A stretch of 64,000 nucleotides of DNA from Filobacillus milosensis (GCF_004402015.1 NZ_SOPW01000006.1:1-64000); one strand, 5' to 3'. Numbered from the stretch's first letter, positions 34,877-43,825 are shown. Notes: a model not told the origin generated them from the letters alone. A program made the numbers and translations.

Positions 34877-36189
34877 TATCTTCTATTTTTTCTATACATT
34901 AATATAGCAAAAACAATAAAGACTGACATCACTCCACCAAAGACCAATACTAATGGCAAATTAATACCAGTATTTTCTTGAACCATATAAATGTTTGAAG
35001 CTTCACGCTCTACCGCTACAGAATAAGATCCATCGCTATTTTCACGAATCAAATCGTTCTTAAGAATACCCCGAAGCTCTTTGCCTGCAGGTAAATCAAT
35101 ATCTACTCTTTGCAAAGTAGAACTGTTGTTTATGGCTACAATGTTTGTTTCATCTTGATAAGTTTTCTTAAACACTAAATAGCTATCATCCGCATGCAAT
35201 ATCTCCATATCACCCTGAGCTAATGCAGGTAAATTATCATAAGCATTTGATATTTTTTCAATATGTTTAATCAGCTGATCTTCACCAGCTAAAAAATTCA
35301 CCATTAGATGATGTGTATTATCACTTTTCACGCCATCAAGTGGTATTTCTGACCCATGATAGAATAATGGATGATTATTAGTAGTCATTAGAAAAGTAAT
35401 GGCTAATTTCCAATGAGTAATAGGATGACTTCCTGTTTCTGAAAAAATATGAGTGAAACGATCTGTATCATACAAATCCATAGCATTAATAATTTTGTCA
35501 TTCTTCAAATTCATAACATTCATCAATGGGTCTATGGGTTGGTCATAATGTTTAAAGAAATCTACTAGCTCGTTCATATTATCGCGCTTAAGGACTTGGT
35601 GAAATCCATCCTCCAATAATTCTTCTGAATTATCTTTTGCCTCTCCAATTTTGAGACCGTCTACTTCTTCAGAAACGCGCTCCCAAAAATCAGTTGAAAA
35701 TTGATTAGTGTTAGAGAAATAATACCCACCAATATCCAATTTGTTTGACCATCTCGTCATGTAATCCACTAATTCTTGTTCTGCTAAATCAGTATTTAAA
35801 GGAAAATGTAGTATAACTTCTATATCATTTTCTTTTAATTGATTTATTAAACCCTCTAAATCAGATTGTGTTCCGAAAGTTTTTTCTAATTCCTCATATG
35901 AAGTTACATTAAATCCTGTGTAATTCTCAGATTGAAATACAGGAGATAAAATTACATGTGTAACCCCTAATGTCTTTAGATGATCTATTCTGTTTTCTAT
36001 TCCTTTATAATCCCCGCCGTGATAAGCGGTTGGGTCGTCTACATCTACATCAGCTTGATCTTGCTGTTCCCCGCTCTCAAATCGGTCGACGAGAATATAA
36101 TAATAAACATTTTTGTTTTGCTCTGCTTGAACTAGAAATGGTACTAACATATAAAATAATAGCGTCAGCCCAATGATTTTTAGTTTCAT
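34876..36189 (-). CDS. Membrane-anchored GH13-like protein lacking catalytic motifs
   Basis: 437-residue exported protein: signal peptide MKLKIIGLTLLFYMLVPFLVQA, an alpha-amylase-like (GH13) barrel opening NVYYYILVDRFESG and AYHGGDYKGIENRIDHLKTLGVTHVILSPVF, a beta domain, and a C-terminal transmembrane anchor (LPLVLVFGGVMSVFIVFAILMY) with basic tail. The GH13 motifs are degenerate. The region I DxxxNH reads HFPLNT, the region II RxD nucleophile segment reads GYYFSNTNQ, and region IV DNHD reads SETGSH; only the region III Glu (GEAKDN) remains. It may bind glucans without cleaving them. The ATG at 36189 is preferred on ribosome-binding-site spacing. Confidence 0.75.
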   Translation of the reverse strand: MKLKIIGLTLLFYMLVPFLVQAEQNKNVYYYILVDRFESGEQQDQADVDVDDPTAYHGGDYKGIENRIDHLKTLGVTHVILSPVFQSENYTGFNVTSYEELEKTFGTQSDLEGLINQLKENDIEVILHFPLNTDLAEQELVDYMTRWSNKLDIGGYYFSNTNQFSTDFWERVSEEVDGLKIGEAKDNSEELLEDGFHQVLKRDNMNELVDFFKHYDQPIDPLMNVMNLKNDKIINAMDLYDTDRFTHIFSETGSHPITHWKLAITFLMTTNNHPLFYHGSEIPLDGVKSDNTHHLMVNFLAGEDQLIKHIEKISNAYDNLPALAQGDMEILHADDSYLVFKKTYQDETNIVAINNSSTLQRVDIDLPAGKELRGILKNDLIRENSDGSYSVAVEREASNIYMVQENTGINLPLVLVFGGVMSVFIVFAILMYRKNRR

Positions 36190-36229
36190 GATGTTCATCT
36201 CACTTTCATAAAAACTTTCTTATACATAC

Positions 36230-36254
36230 AAAAAGCCCCTGATCAGGGACTTTT
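36230..36254 (-). terminator. yisL terminator
   Basis: On the minus strand AAAAGTCCCTGATCAGGGGCTTTTTG: short-loop palindrome and T tract. Confidence 0.7.
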
Positions 36255-36262
36255 AAAATTTT

Positions 36263-36643
36263 CTATGGAAGAATACCTAATTGTAAACGCCCAAACCCTA
36301 AGGAAATGACTAAAATGATCATAATCACGAATTGAAGCCATCCTGCGAATGTTGACTTACTTTTTTTCACTTTTACTAGAATCATTTCCATTGCTGCAAT
36401 TAACCATACACCAGATACTGATTTAATGATTGCCTCTGCAAAAAGGCTACCACCCGCATTGATATAATTATTAAAGTACAGTAGCGCACCAGACACTAAA
36501 ATTAATACATAGAATAAACGTAATACCATATGTGTGATTTTTGCAGCTTTTTGATTTGATTTTTTTATTAATGATAAAACAACTAAAAATAAAATTATTC
36601 CGATTACCCAAGTGGTAATGTGAAAATGAGTATTATATAACAT
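36263..36643 (-). CDS. yisL: DUF1516 membrane protein YisL
   Basis: 126-residue protein with four hydrophobic segments, beginning MLYNTHFHITTWVIGIILF. It matches the YisL/DUF1516 family of small membrane proteins of unknown function. Of three consecutive ATGs the third (36643) has the best spacing from AAGGAGG. It is divergent from rocD. In B. subtilis yisL lies near the gerP operon, as here. Confidence 0.85.
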   Translation of the reverse strand: MLYNTHFHITTWVIGIILFLVVLSLIKKSNQKAAKITHMVLRLFYVLILVSGALLYFNNYINAGGSLFAEAIIKSVSGVWLIAAMEMILVKVKKSKSTFAGWLQFVIMIILVISLGFGRLQLGILP

Positions 36644-36770
36644 CATCATTCCTCCTTGTCTATATCCTATCATTTTTTACCAAGCCTGTGTGTTAAAATG
36701 TTGACAACTTTGAAACAATGTAAATAAAACTGTATAATGGTTGTTAGCGATTACATAATGGAGGGATATC

Positions 36771-37961
36771 ATGTCGAATTCAAGTCAATCAATCATGCAA
36801 CAAACAGACAAATACGGTGCAAGAAACTATGTACCTTTGCCAATTGTCGTATCGAAAGCTGAAGGTATTTGGGTAGAAGACCCTGAAGGCAATCGTTACC
36901 TAGATATGTTAAGTGCTTATTCAGCAGTTAATCAGGGGCACCGTCACCCGAAAATTATTCAGGCTCTTAATGAACAAGCTGGTCGCGTGACACTAACATC
37001 ACGTGCATTCCACAATGACCAACTTGGTCCTTGGTATGAAAAGATCTGTAAGTTAACAAATAAAGAAATGGCATTACCAATGAATACAGGTGCTGAAGCT
37101 GTTGAGACAGCGGTTAAAGCAGCACGTCGTTGGGCATATGATGTCAAAGGTGTTGAAGATGGTAAAGCTGAAATCATCGCTTGTGAAGGAAACTTCCATG
37201 GCCGTACGATGACAGCAGTTTCTCTATCTTCTGAAGAAGATAACCAACGTGGGTTTGGACCATTACTTCCTGGAATTAAAGTCATTCCATACGGTGATGT
37301 AGATGCACTTAAAGAAGCCATCACTGAAAACACGGCTGGTTTCTTATTTGAACCGATTCAAGGTGAAGCTGGGATTGTTATGCCTCCAGAAGGTTTCTTA
37401 AAAGAAGCTTATGATGTATGTGCACAAAATAATGTATTATTCATGGCTGATGAAATCCAGGCTGGTCTGGCTCGTACAGGTAAAATGTTCGCTTGTGACT
37501 GGGAAAATGTTGATCCGGATGTATTAATCCTTGGTAAAGCACTTGGAGGAGGGGTCTTCCCTATTTCTTGTGTGGTAGCTAACGAGGATATTCTAGGCGT
37601 CTTCAATCCAGGTTCACACGGTTCAACATTCGGTGGTAACCCACTAGCTTGTGCCGTTTCTGTTGCAGCTCTTGAAGTATTAGAAGACGAAAAATTAGCT
37701 GAACGTTCTAAGGAATTAGGCGACTACATGTTAAACGAGTTAAAATCGATTGATAGCCCTAAGATTAAAGAAGTTCGTGGTAAAGGATTATTTATAGGGG
37801 TTGAATTAACTGAGCCAGCTCGTTCATACTGTGAAGAACTAAAACAAAAAGGTTTACTATGTAAAGAAACACATGAAAATGTGATTCGTTTCGCACCTCC
37901 ACTTGTTATTGACAAAGAGGACTTAGCTTGGGCGATTGAAAAAATTAAAGAAGTATTATAA
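36771..37961 (+). CDS. rocD: Ornithine aminotransferase
   Basis: 396-residue class III PLP aminotransferase that converts ornithine and 2-oxoglutarate to glutamate-semialdehyde and glutamate, a link between arginine, proline and glutamate. It begins [44 protein letters not shown]. It has [47 protein letters not shown] and the PLP Lys in [13 protein letters not shown]. Length and motifs match RocD closely. It is transcribed alone with its own terminator, unlike rocDEF operons. In a salt-exposed Bacillaceae it could feed proline synthesis, but that is inference. Confidence 0.95.
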   Translation: MSNSSQSIMQQTDKYGARNYVPLPIVVSKAEGIWVEDPEGNRYLDMLSAYSAVNQGHRHPKIIQALNEQAGRVTLTSRAFHNDQLGPWYEKICKLTNKEMALPMNTGAEAVETAVKAARRWAYDVKGVEDGKAEIIACEGNFHGRTMTAVSLSSEEDNQRGFGPLLPGIKVIPYGDVDALKEAITENTAGFLFEPIQGEAGIVMPPEGFLKEAYDVCAQNNVLFMADEIQAGLARTGKMFACDWENVDPDVLILGKALGGGVFPISCVVANEDILGVFNPGSHGSTFGGNPLACAVSVAALEVLEDEKLAERSKELGDYMLNELKSIDSPKIKEVRGKGLFIGVELTEPARSYCEELKQKGLLCKETHENVIRFAPPLVIDKEDLAWAIEKIKEVL

Positions 37962-37975
37962 TTCTATATCAACAA

Positions 37976-38008
37976 AAGGGATTCTCGATTTAATGAGAAT
38001 CCCTTTTT
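37976..38008 (+). terminator. rocD terminator
   Basis: AAGGGATTCTC, GATTTAAT, GAGAATCCCTT then T run. Confidence 0.92.
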
Positions 38009-38037
38009 TATCACATAATTTTCATCAAATTTTAAAG

Positions 38038-38421
38038 TTAAAATACCCCGTTCTCGTTAGGAGAATTTTCAGGCACTTCTTGACCAACATCCCATAATTC
38101 AATAATCTGTTTGTCGTCAAAACGAAACATATGAACAAGAGCATAACCCATGTCCTCAGCATTTTGTTTCATATGTGAATGAACAACTACCATATCGTTC
38201 TCTTCAATAGTATGTTTGATTTCAAGTGACTTATCTGGATTCATCGAAGCATCTTCTTCCATCGCCTTCATAAGTGAATTAGCATCTGCACTAAAATAAG
38301 GATTATGGTGAATAACTTCTTTGCTTACATATTCACTAAATGCTTCTTTTACTTCACCAGATGCGACGAGTTTGAGAAATGAACTTGCTCTTTCTTTATT
38401 AGATAGATTTCCCTTGTTCAT
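38038..38421 (-). CDS. SnoaL/NTF2-like protein
   Basis: 127-residue NTF2-fold protein of the SnoaL-like (polyketide cyclase) type: NKERASSFLKLVASGEVKEAFSEYVSKEVIHHNPYF at the start, ENDMVVVHSHM and ALVHMFRFDDKQIIELWDVGQEVPE at the end. The conserved pattern is that of small secondary-metabolism or stress proteins whose substrate is rarely known. The ATG at 38421 has AAAGGG eight bases upstream and is preferred to the GTG three codons earlier. It lies 34 bases downstream of the GDYXXLXY operon and may belong to it. Confidence 0.75.
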   Translation of the reverse strand: MNKGNLSNKERASSFLKLVASGEVKEAFSEYVSKEVIHHNPYFSADANSLMKAMEEDASMNPDKSLEIKHTIEENDMVVVHSHMKQNAEDMGYALVHMFRFDDKQIIELWDVGQEVPENSPNENGVF

Positions 38422-38455
38422 TGCGTTCACCCTTTCTGTGATTAAGTTATATTTT

Positions 38456-38986
38456 CTAATCCATTTCTTCGACGTTTAATATCTTCTTTTGCCCCCATGG
38501 TGATAAGGCTATGGTAACTAACATTTTTTCATTCATCGTATCAAACCGCTCGCCTGTACCCTCTTCGATATAATACCGATTTAATCCATAGTCGACTCGA
38601 TGCTTGTTGTTAAAATCTTTATACCTATACCTTGCTCTAATGACTACTTCATACTCCTGTGGATCGATTTGTTTATCTGAAGCAGCTTTTACTTTATAAA
38701 TACCTCGATTATCTGGTTTCAAAAGCACGTAAATGACTTGATTCCCTTTTACTTCTTCAGACGCAAACCAATTCTCAGATGAAATTAATTCTGCTGAATA
38801 ATTAAGGTGAACATAATCTCCATAGAAAACATCACGAGGGTCATAAGGTTCAGTTTCTAAACGAATCACATCTCCAAATTGTTCTGTGAAATAGTTTAAA
38901 CCGAACATCGTTAATAAAAATACAACTTGCAGTGCAATCGCAATTAAAAACAGCCTTTTAGTTATTAACGTTTTAAATATCTTCAC
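38456..38986 (-). CDS. GDYXXLXY domain membrane-anchored protein
   Basis: 176-residue protein with one N-terminal transmembrane helix (about residues 10-30) and an extracytoplasmic domain bearing the family motif GDYVHLNY near residues 50-57 (PRDVFYGDYVHLNY). The rest is beta-rich: YVLLKPDNRGIYKV and RYYIEEGTGERF. The family almost always follows a DUF2157 gene, as it does here, so the two proteins probably work together in the membrane. The start is GTG with GAGAGGA upstream. Function unknown. Confidence 0.82.
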   Translation of the reverse strand: MKIFKTLITKRLFLIAIALQVVFLLTMFGLNYFTEQFGDVIRLETEPYDPRDVFYGDYVHLNYSAELISSENWFASEEVKGNQVIYVLLKPDNRGIYKVKAASDKQIDPQEYEVVIRARYRYKDFNNKHRVDYGLNRYYIEEGTGERFDTMNEKMLVTIALSPWGQKKILNVEEMD

Positions 38987-38988
38987 GA

Positions 38989-40194
38989 TTACACATCCTC
39001 TCGTTTTTGACTGACATACCCCTTACGATGACGCTCTAGAATAAATCCAATAACAAATAAAATGATTCCGCCGATTAGGAAAAACAACGACTTATCCAGG
39101 AAATCCCATGCTACCTGCATATAAACGATAAAGGTGCTGATTAAAAAGGCACCTGTTCCCACATGAATTTTTCTCTGGTCATATTGATGATAACCTTCTA
39201 ACAACTTACCAATAGAAAACAGATACAACACAATATAAGCTAACATTGAAGTCCAGTCAGGCCATACAAAAATCGGTAAAAATAAAACTAGTTGCAGTAA
39301 AATAATGCGATAATCTTTTCTTAAGGTAAGTACGACTGCTAAACCAAATAATATAGCCCAAACTAGATAGAAAATTAAATCCGGACCTACATCTGGTCGA
39401 GAGTAGCTGGACTCAAACATTAATGCTTCCACAATTGTTAAAATGAACATAAAAATTAAAGCCACCCATTGGAATGGTCTACTAACATTAACATCCGAAA
39501 CCGCCCCACCAATGGTATATAACACTAAAGTAAAGATAAAGAGCCAATAATATTCACCCAGCTGATCTAGCGAATACCCTAAGATTTGTATACAGAATGC
39601 TATAGCAAACAACCAGGAAGCTGACATTTTTGGCTTAATAAATATGACTGACCCATAACCAACCATAAATAAACTAAATAGCCACCAATCAAAGTTATGC
39701 ATATTGGATAATCCATAAATTTGACCAACCGTGACAATTATTACTCCCACAAACCATAAAAATAGGTGCGGGCGACTTAAATAGATTAATAAGGCAGCTA
39801 ATCCCCATACAATAAAAGGGAATACGTTATTCAAACTGTAATGATACATTTGCCCAGTTAAGAAGATTCCTGAACCGAAAATAGCTAAGGCAATCACATA
39901 GCAAAAGACACTATAGGGTGATTGCTTTTTATTTTCAAACCAACTTCCCAAAGCGTAAAAACTAATCATAAATACTATGATTAAGGCCATACGAATGGTT
40001 TCAGGAATGGCTTGCCAATTAGCCGCTACAAATGATAAACATGCCAGACCAACTAATACAGCTGAAAAAAAGAATATTAACGAGACTTGATTCTTATCTT
40101 GATAACGTCCCATAATTTGTTCACGTTGTTCAGAATTAATGATCCCATCATTAACCCATTTCTCTGATTCTTCTTTTAACCAGGTTTTTTTCAT
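38989..40194 (-). CDS. DUF2157 polytopic membrane protein
   Basis: 401 residues. A soluble helical N-terminus (KEESEKWVNDGIINSEQREQIMGRY, about residues 5-35) matches the DUF2157 start. About twelve hydrophobic segments follow, ending in a basic tail. Its ATG abuts the stop codon of the DUF418 gene and its stop is two bases from the GDYXXLXY start, so the three genes are one tightly coupled operon. No transport or enzyme motif recognised. Confidence 0.8.
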   Translation of the reverse strand: MKKTWLKEESEKWVNDGIINSEQREQIMGRYQDKNQVSLIFFFSAVLVGLACLSFVAANWQAIPETIRMALIIVFMISFYALGSWFENKKQSPYSVFCYVIALAIFGSGIFLTGQMYHYSLNNVFPFIVWGLAALLIYLSRPHLFLWFVGVIIVTVGQIYGLSNMHNFDWWLFSLFMVGYGSVIFIKPKMSASWLFAIAFCIQILGYSLDQLGEYYWLFIFTLVLYTIGGAVSDVNVSRPFQWVALIFMFILTIVEALMFESSYSRPDVGPDLIFYLVWAILFGLAVVLTLRKDYRIILLQLVLFLPIFVWPDWTSMLAYIVLYLFSIGKLLEGYHQYDQRKIHVGTGAFLISTFIVYMQVAWDFLDKSLFFLIGGIILFVIGFILERHRKGYVSQKREDV

Positions 40195-41352
40195 CTAATC
40201 ACCCTTTTTTAACATGGGTTGCCTTTCACGATATGTTAATGATCGATATACCCACTCTAATGGTCCGTACCTGAAATATTTAACATACCAATAGCTAAAT
40301 AACATTTGAAAACTGAAGATTAAAATCGCGACCAAAATTAACTCGAAAGCAGTTAAACTACCATATAAATTAAATCCTATTCCATAGAATATCAACACAC
40401 CTAATAAGGATTGCATAATGTAGTTCGTTAACGATAATCTACCAACATTTGATAATATTCGCGTGATCAATGAAACATTCCTTTTGTTAATAAGGACTAA
40501 GAATAACAGAAAATAGAATATGCTAGAAAATGATCCACCAATCATATCTTGGGCACTGTTTAACCAAGTCGGCATACCAAATAAGTAAGGCCCCACCTTA
40601 AACACTACAAATATAGCAAAAGTACCTATTAACCACGTTTTAATGTCTTTACGATGGTCACTTAAATCTCTAACCCAGCCACGTTTTTGTATCATCATTC
40701 CAAACAAGAACATTGGTAAAATGTTTAAAAATATGATGATCCATTGAAAAGGGTTATTCATATACACCCAGTCATTAACATTTTGTTGCAGGATGGAACT
40801 AAAATCACCTTGATAATGAGTAAAAGATTGATTGATTTTTGCTTGATTAATAGTATCAAGGAGCTCTCTAGCCCCGAATGACAAAGCAGACATAATTACT
40901 GTCACAACAATTAAGAAGCCAAACGCCCACTTTTTAAGAGATGCGGAGCTCTTATTAATAAAAACTAAGCTTATTAAACCAATAATCCCATAGACGAGCA
41001 TGATATCCCCATACCATATAAAAATACCATGGACCAGTCCAAATACCGCTAAAATCACCATGCGTCTAACAAGTATAGGTTTTTGCTCTAATCCCTTCTC
41101 TTGTAATCGTTCATACATCATATACATTCCGAGCCCGAAAAGCATTGAGAATAAGGGATAAAAGCTGGCCTGAAAGAAAATATCAATTACTGCTAAGACA
41201 CTGCCATTATCATAAAAATCTTCTTTCCCACCATATAAAAAATGAGGTGAATGAAATGATAATAGATTCACCATTAAAATACCGAATAAAGCGATTCCTC
41301 TGATCGCATCAATTGCTATGACGCGATTTTGATTAGGTTGACCATGCTCCAT
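40195..41352 (-). CDS. DUF418 family membrane protein
   Basis: 385-residue polytopic membrane protein of the DUF418 (YeiB-like) family with about ten segments. The start IAIDAIRGIALFGILMVNLLSFHSPHFLYGG is the family signature, and the C-terminal DUF418 part contains GRLSLTNYIMQSLLGVLIFY and FRYGPLEWVYRSLTY. These proteins resemble acyltransferase-3 enzymes, but their substrate is unknown. GAGAGG precedes the ATG. First gene of the operon with DUF2157 and GDYXXLXY, divergent from gerP. Confidence 0.85.
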   Translation of the reverse strand: MEHGQPNQNRVIAIDAIRGIALFGILMVNLLSFHSPHFLYGGKEDFYDNGSVLAVIDIFFQASFYPLFSMLFGLGMYMMYERLQEKGLEQKPILVRRMVILAVFGLVHGIFIWYGDIMLVYGIIGLISLVFINKSSASLKKWAFGFLIVVTVIMSALSFGARELLDTINQAKINQSFTHYQGDFSSILQQNVNDWVYMNNPFQWIIIFLNILPMFLFGMMIQKRGWVRDLSDHRKDIKTWLIGTFAIFVVFKVGPYLFGMPTWLNSAQDMIGGSFSSIFYFLLFLVLINKRNVSLITRILSNVGRLSLTNYIMQSLLGVLIFYGIGFNLYGSLTAFELILVAILIFSFQMLFSYWYVKYFRYGPLEWVYRSLTYRERQPMLKKGD

Positions 41353-41408
41353 ATATATACCTCTCTTTTTACATATTATAACACTATTATCAGAACAATT
41401 TATCTATA

Positions 41409-41436
41409 ACAAATAACCTGTTGGACTCATATATTA
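41409..41436 (+). promoter_or_regulatory. Sigma-K-like promoter of the gerP operon
   Basis: ACA (41409-41411), 16-bp spacer, then CATATATTA (41428-41436), matching the sigma-K pattern AC n16-17 CATAnnnTA. It lies about 20 bases before the gerPA start codon region. gerP operons are expressed in the mother cell under sigma-K in Bacillus. Confidence 0.65.
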
Positions 41437-41456
41437 GGATGAAAGGGGTTAATATC

Positions 41457-41657
41457 ATGCCTGGATTTGTCGGTGCAATTAAAGTCAATAGTGTATCTTC
41501 TTCTGCTGTTTTCCATGTGGGAGATGCCTATTATATTCAACCCATTAGTTCGGCGAAAACATATGCAGGTGGCGGCTCTTTTAATACTGGTAACGGGATC
41601 AACGTTCAACTCGGTCAATCAGAAACTATTGTTTTTGATCGAGATGTTATTGACTAA
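41457..41657 (+). CDS. gerPA: Spore germination protein GerPA
   Basis: 66-residue GerPA/GerPF-family protein: MPGFVGAIKVNSVSSSAVFHVGDAYYIQPISSAKTYAGGGSFNTGNGINV. GerP proteins are coat-associated and let germinants pass through the spore coat to the receptors. The ATG at 41457 has GAAAGGGG upstream; the reading from 41421 overlaps the promoter. First gene of gerPABCDEF. It resembles gerPF at the other end of the operon. Confidence 0.9.
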   Translation: MPGFVGAIKVNSVSSSAVFHVGDAYYIQPISSAKTYAGGGSFNTGNGINVQLGQSETIVFDRDVID

Positions 41658-41670
41658 TGAGGTGATCTAA

Positions 41671-41889
41671 GTGTGTTTAACCATTCATCAGCAAATACAA
41701 ATACAATTTCTGAAAGTAGAATCCATCACCAATTCCTCCGTTCTTCAAATTGGAAGTTCTGGATCTATTCAATCAGTCTCTAATGCATACAATACAGGTG
41801 GTTTCACTGGACCTGCTGAAGAAGCTGAGCCCGTCAGTGAAGCAGAATCGCCGATTATTGATATGCCTATTATGCCTTTCACTAATTAG
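41671..41889 (+). CDS. gerPB: Spore germination protein GerPB
   Basis: 72-residue protein with the GerPB core IHQQIQIQFLKVESITNSSVLQIGSSGSIQSVSNAYNTGGFTGPA, and an acidic Pro-rich tail. The start is GTG with GAGGTG six bases upstream. Second gene of the operon, 13 bases after gerPA. Confidence 0.9.
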   Translation: MCLTIHQQIQIQFLKVESITNSSVLQIGSSGSIQSVSNAYNTGGFTGPAEEAEPVSEAESPIIDMPIMPFTN

Positions 41890-41927
41890 GCGTTTTTTCA
41901 TAGATTACAAGTAAGGAGGAGTTGATT

Positions 41928-42515
41928 ATGGAACAATCCAATACCGTTTGGCAGCAACTTGCATACCTCGAACAGAAAATTAACCAGCAAACGCAATTAA
42001 TTCAAGAACTAAAAGACAAAATTGATGAGCTATCAGAAGCACAAAAACAATCTTCTAAATCCCAAGTCGAAAAAATTGAGTACAATTTTGAGCAACTTAA
42101 AATTGAGACACTCGAAGGTACGCTAAACATTGGTCTAACTCCTCATAAAGACTTGCCTTTTGAACAATTAGATTTACCTGAAGAATCATCTGAACCAGTA
42201 ACAACTCCTATGGAACAGCAGATTTATAATCAATTATTACCTTATATTAGAAAAGAAGTCCCCAAAATTATTAATGATTTTTCAAATGAAAATGACATTA
42301 ATATTTCAGACGAATGGCGCGTTATTTTGTTTCAAGATTTAAGAAAACAATTACCAAATCGAATAAAACAACACATTCAAAACTTGAATCAGGATGATCG
42401 TTTAATTATAGATCGTGAACAAGTAACCATGTTAGTTAATCACATTAAAAAAGAAATTTCACAAGGCGTTACAACGTATCTGAACAACACTAAGGAGAAT
42501 TACGATGAAAGTTAA
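41928..42515 (+). CDS. gerPC: Spore germination protein GerPC
   Basis: 195-residue GerPC, the only long protein of the set. The N-terminal 45 residues form a predicted coiled coil (WQQLAYLEQKINQQTQLIQELKDKIDELSEAQ). A central segment reads VEKIEYNFEQLKIETLEGTLNIGLTPH, and the C-terminus is charged and helical. The ATG at 41928 has AAGGAGGAG upstream. Its end overlaps gerPD by 11 bases. Confidence 0.9.
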   Translation: MEQSNTVWQQLAYLEQKINQQTQLIQELKDKIDELSEAQKQSSKSQVEKIEYNFEQLKIETLEGTLNIGLTPHKDLPFEQLDLPEESSEPVTTPMEQQIYNQLLPYIRKEVPKIINDFSNENDINISDEWRVILFQDLRKQLPNRIKQHIQNLNQDDRLIIDREQVTMLVNHIKKEISQGVTTYLNNTKENYDES

Positions 42516-42690
42516 TATATTTAATGATGAATTAAATGTTAATTATATTGAAGTTGACGGCGTTTCAACTTCATCTTTATTTATTATTGGAGATGTTGAG
42601 CATCTGCAGCTTGCCTCACGCTTTGACACCCCACCTGAATCATACGTATTCGAAAATGTCTTCCCATTCGGGCCAGTCTCAGGTGGTTAA
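42505..42690 (+). CDS. gerPD: Spore germination protein GerPD
   Basis: 61 residues: ELNVNYIEVDGVSTSSLFIIGDVEHLQLASRFDTPPESYVFENVFPF, the GerPD pattern (SxSxLFxIGD followed by DTPxES). Ribosome binding site AAGGAG inside gerPC; the 11-base overlap implies coupled translation. Confidence 0.9.
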   Translation: MKVNIFNDELNVNYIEVDGVSTSSLFIIGDVEHLQLASRFDTPPESYVFENVFPFGPVSGG

Positions 42691-42691
42691 T

Positions 42692-43051
42692 ATGAGAGAT
42701 AGTCGTGTGAAGAGTATTTTTTGTAACTCATTAGAATTTAGTGGAACTATTCAAATAGGTGATAGTGAGGGAGTTTACCCTTTTTCAATAGCTCGTGCTG
42801 TACAAAAGGAAAACCCTGTTTTCTACAAGGAATATATTACCGATGACGAAGAAATTATTAAGGAACCTCTTCCGAATTTTTTAAAAGAAAGCCCTGTTCA
42901 AGTAAACCGAGAAAATTATAGCCCAATTCGAATTAATTCAATCAATTCAATTGGTTTGACGGGAAGCTCCGTACTTCATGTAGGTTCATTTAAGCATGGG
43001 AAAGCTGTTAGCATTGTCAGACACAAACGTATTTTACAAAAAAATAAGTAG
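42692..43051 (+). CDS. gerPE: Spore germination protein GerPE
   Basis: 119 residues with two related halves: VKSIFCNSLEFSGTIQIGDSEGVYPFSIARAVQKENPVFY near the start and IRINSINSIGLTGSSVLHVGSFKHGKAVSIVRHKRI at the end, as in GerPE. The ATG at 42692 follows the gerPD stop by one base and has AGGTGG six bases upstream; the longer open frame from 42536 lies inside gerPD and is not used. Confidence 0.88.
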   Translation: MRDSRVKSIFCNSLEFSGTIQIGDSEGVYPFSIARAVQKENPVFYKEYITDDEEIIKEPLPNFLKESPVQVNRENYSPIRINSINSIGLTGSSVLHVGSFKHGKAVSIVRHKRILQKNK

Positions 43052-43060
43052 GTGAAAAGA

Positions 43061-43279
43061 ATGCCTTCAATTGTAGGTCCTTTAAAAATAAATAGTGTCG
43101 GCGGAGGAACTGTAAACTTTGGTGACGCTTTCTATATCGCACCGAAAAGTTCCTCAAAGACGAATTCTGGTGCTGGATCATTAAATACAGGTGATTTCAT
43201 CTGTACAAATCAGCTTTTCAGCACAACAAACCCGTTCGATCCAGACGTGAACGACCAAAACGTGGCAGGTAACGCATAA
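43061..43279 (+). CDS. gerPF: Spore germination protein GerPF
   Basis: 72-residue GerPF: MPSIVGPLKINSVGGGTVNFGDAFYIAPKSSSKTNSGAGSLNTGDF... ending NPFDPDVNDQNVAGNA, the family C-terminus. AGGTGA precedes the ATG at 43061. Last gene of the operon, followed by a terminator. Confidence 0.92.
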   Translation: MPSIVGPLKINSVGGGTVNFGDAFYIAPKSSSKTNSGAGSLNTGDFICTNQLFSTTNPFDPDVNDQNVAGNA

Positions 43280-43287
43280 TTATAGCA

Positions 43288-43321
43288 ACAAACTCCCGTT
43301 AATGATTGACGGGAGTTTTGA
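43288..43321 (+). terminator. gerP operon terminator
   Basis: AAACTCCCGT, TAATGATTG, ACGGGAGTTT then TG. The T tract is short, but the stem is strong and sits right after gerPF. Confidence 0.75.
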
Positions 43322-43354
43322 TTTACTGGCGGTCCCTCCTAATCCAGTCATACT

Positions 43355-43825
43355 CTATGACTCTAAAGTTTTAGCTTCAATCATAAAACTCGAGAAGGGT
43401 TCATCATCAATAAATATATCAATCGTCCACCAACCGGCATCCTCAGTATTAAATGCAAACTTCGCTCCACTAGCTGCATCTGCATCAATATTTGTTTCAC
43501 TAAACGGACGTTGAATCATATCTTCATATAAAATTTTTGTTTCTCCAGTTTCTTGGTGTGTCGCTTCCATACGATATTCTTTGCCAATCATTCCATCTTC
43601 GTTTCCCCAAAAATATAAATAGTACAACCTTCCGACTGTTCCAGCGATAAATTCAGGCTCATTCTCTTCACCATTAACTTTAATGATGCCAAACTTGCCT
43701 TCTTCACCGTGTAGAGTTTGATTATTAACTTCGAATGAAGAGTCGGTATGATTATTTGATTCTGTACTTTGACTATCGCAGGCTACAACAATAAGGAGAA
43801 ACAAAACACACAGAAATTTTTTCAT
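43355..43825 (-). CDS. Putative lipoprotein
   Basis: 156-residue exported lipoprotein: signal MKKFLCVLFLLIVVAC with lipobox IVVAC, a Ser/Asn-rich linker, then a beta-rich domain (VGRLYYLYFWGNEDGMIGKEYRMEATHQETGE, AGWWTIDIFIDDEPFSSFMIEAK) that looks like an immunoglobulin-type sandwich. I cannot name the family with confidence. It is convergent with gerP and downstream of the adenylyltransferase-like gene. Confidence 0.7.
   Translation of the reverse strand: MKKFLCVLFLLIVVACDSQSTESNNHTDSSFEVNNQTLHGEEGKFGIIKVNGEENEPEFIAGTVGRLYYLYFWGNEDGMIGKEYRMEATHQETGETKILYEDMIQRPFSETNIDADAASGAKFAFNTEDAGWWTIDIFIDDEPFSSFMIEAKTLES

Noticed and set aside
42536-42691. Longer reading of gerPE starting inside gerPD
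   Set aside because: The extra residues show no similarity to GerPE, and the ATG at 42692 has its own ribosome binding site.
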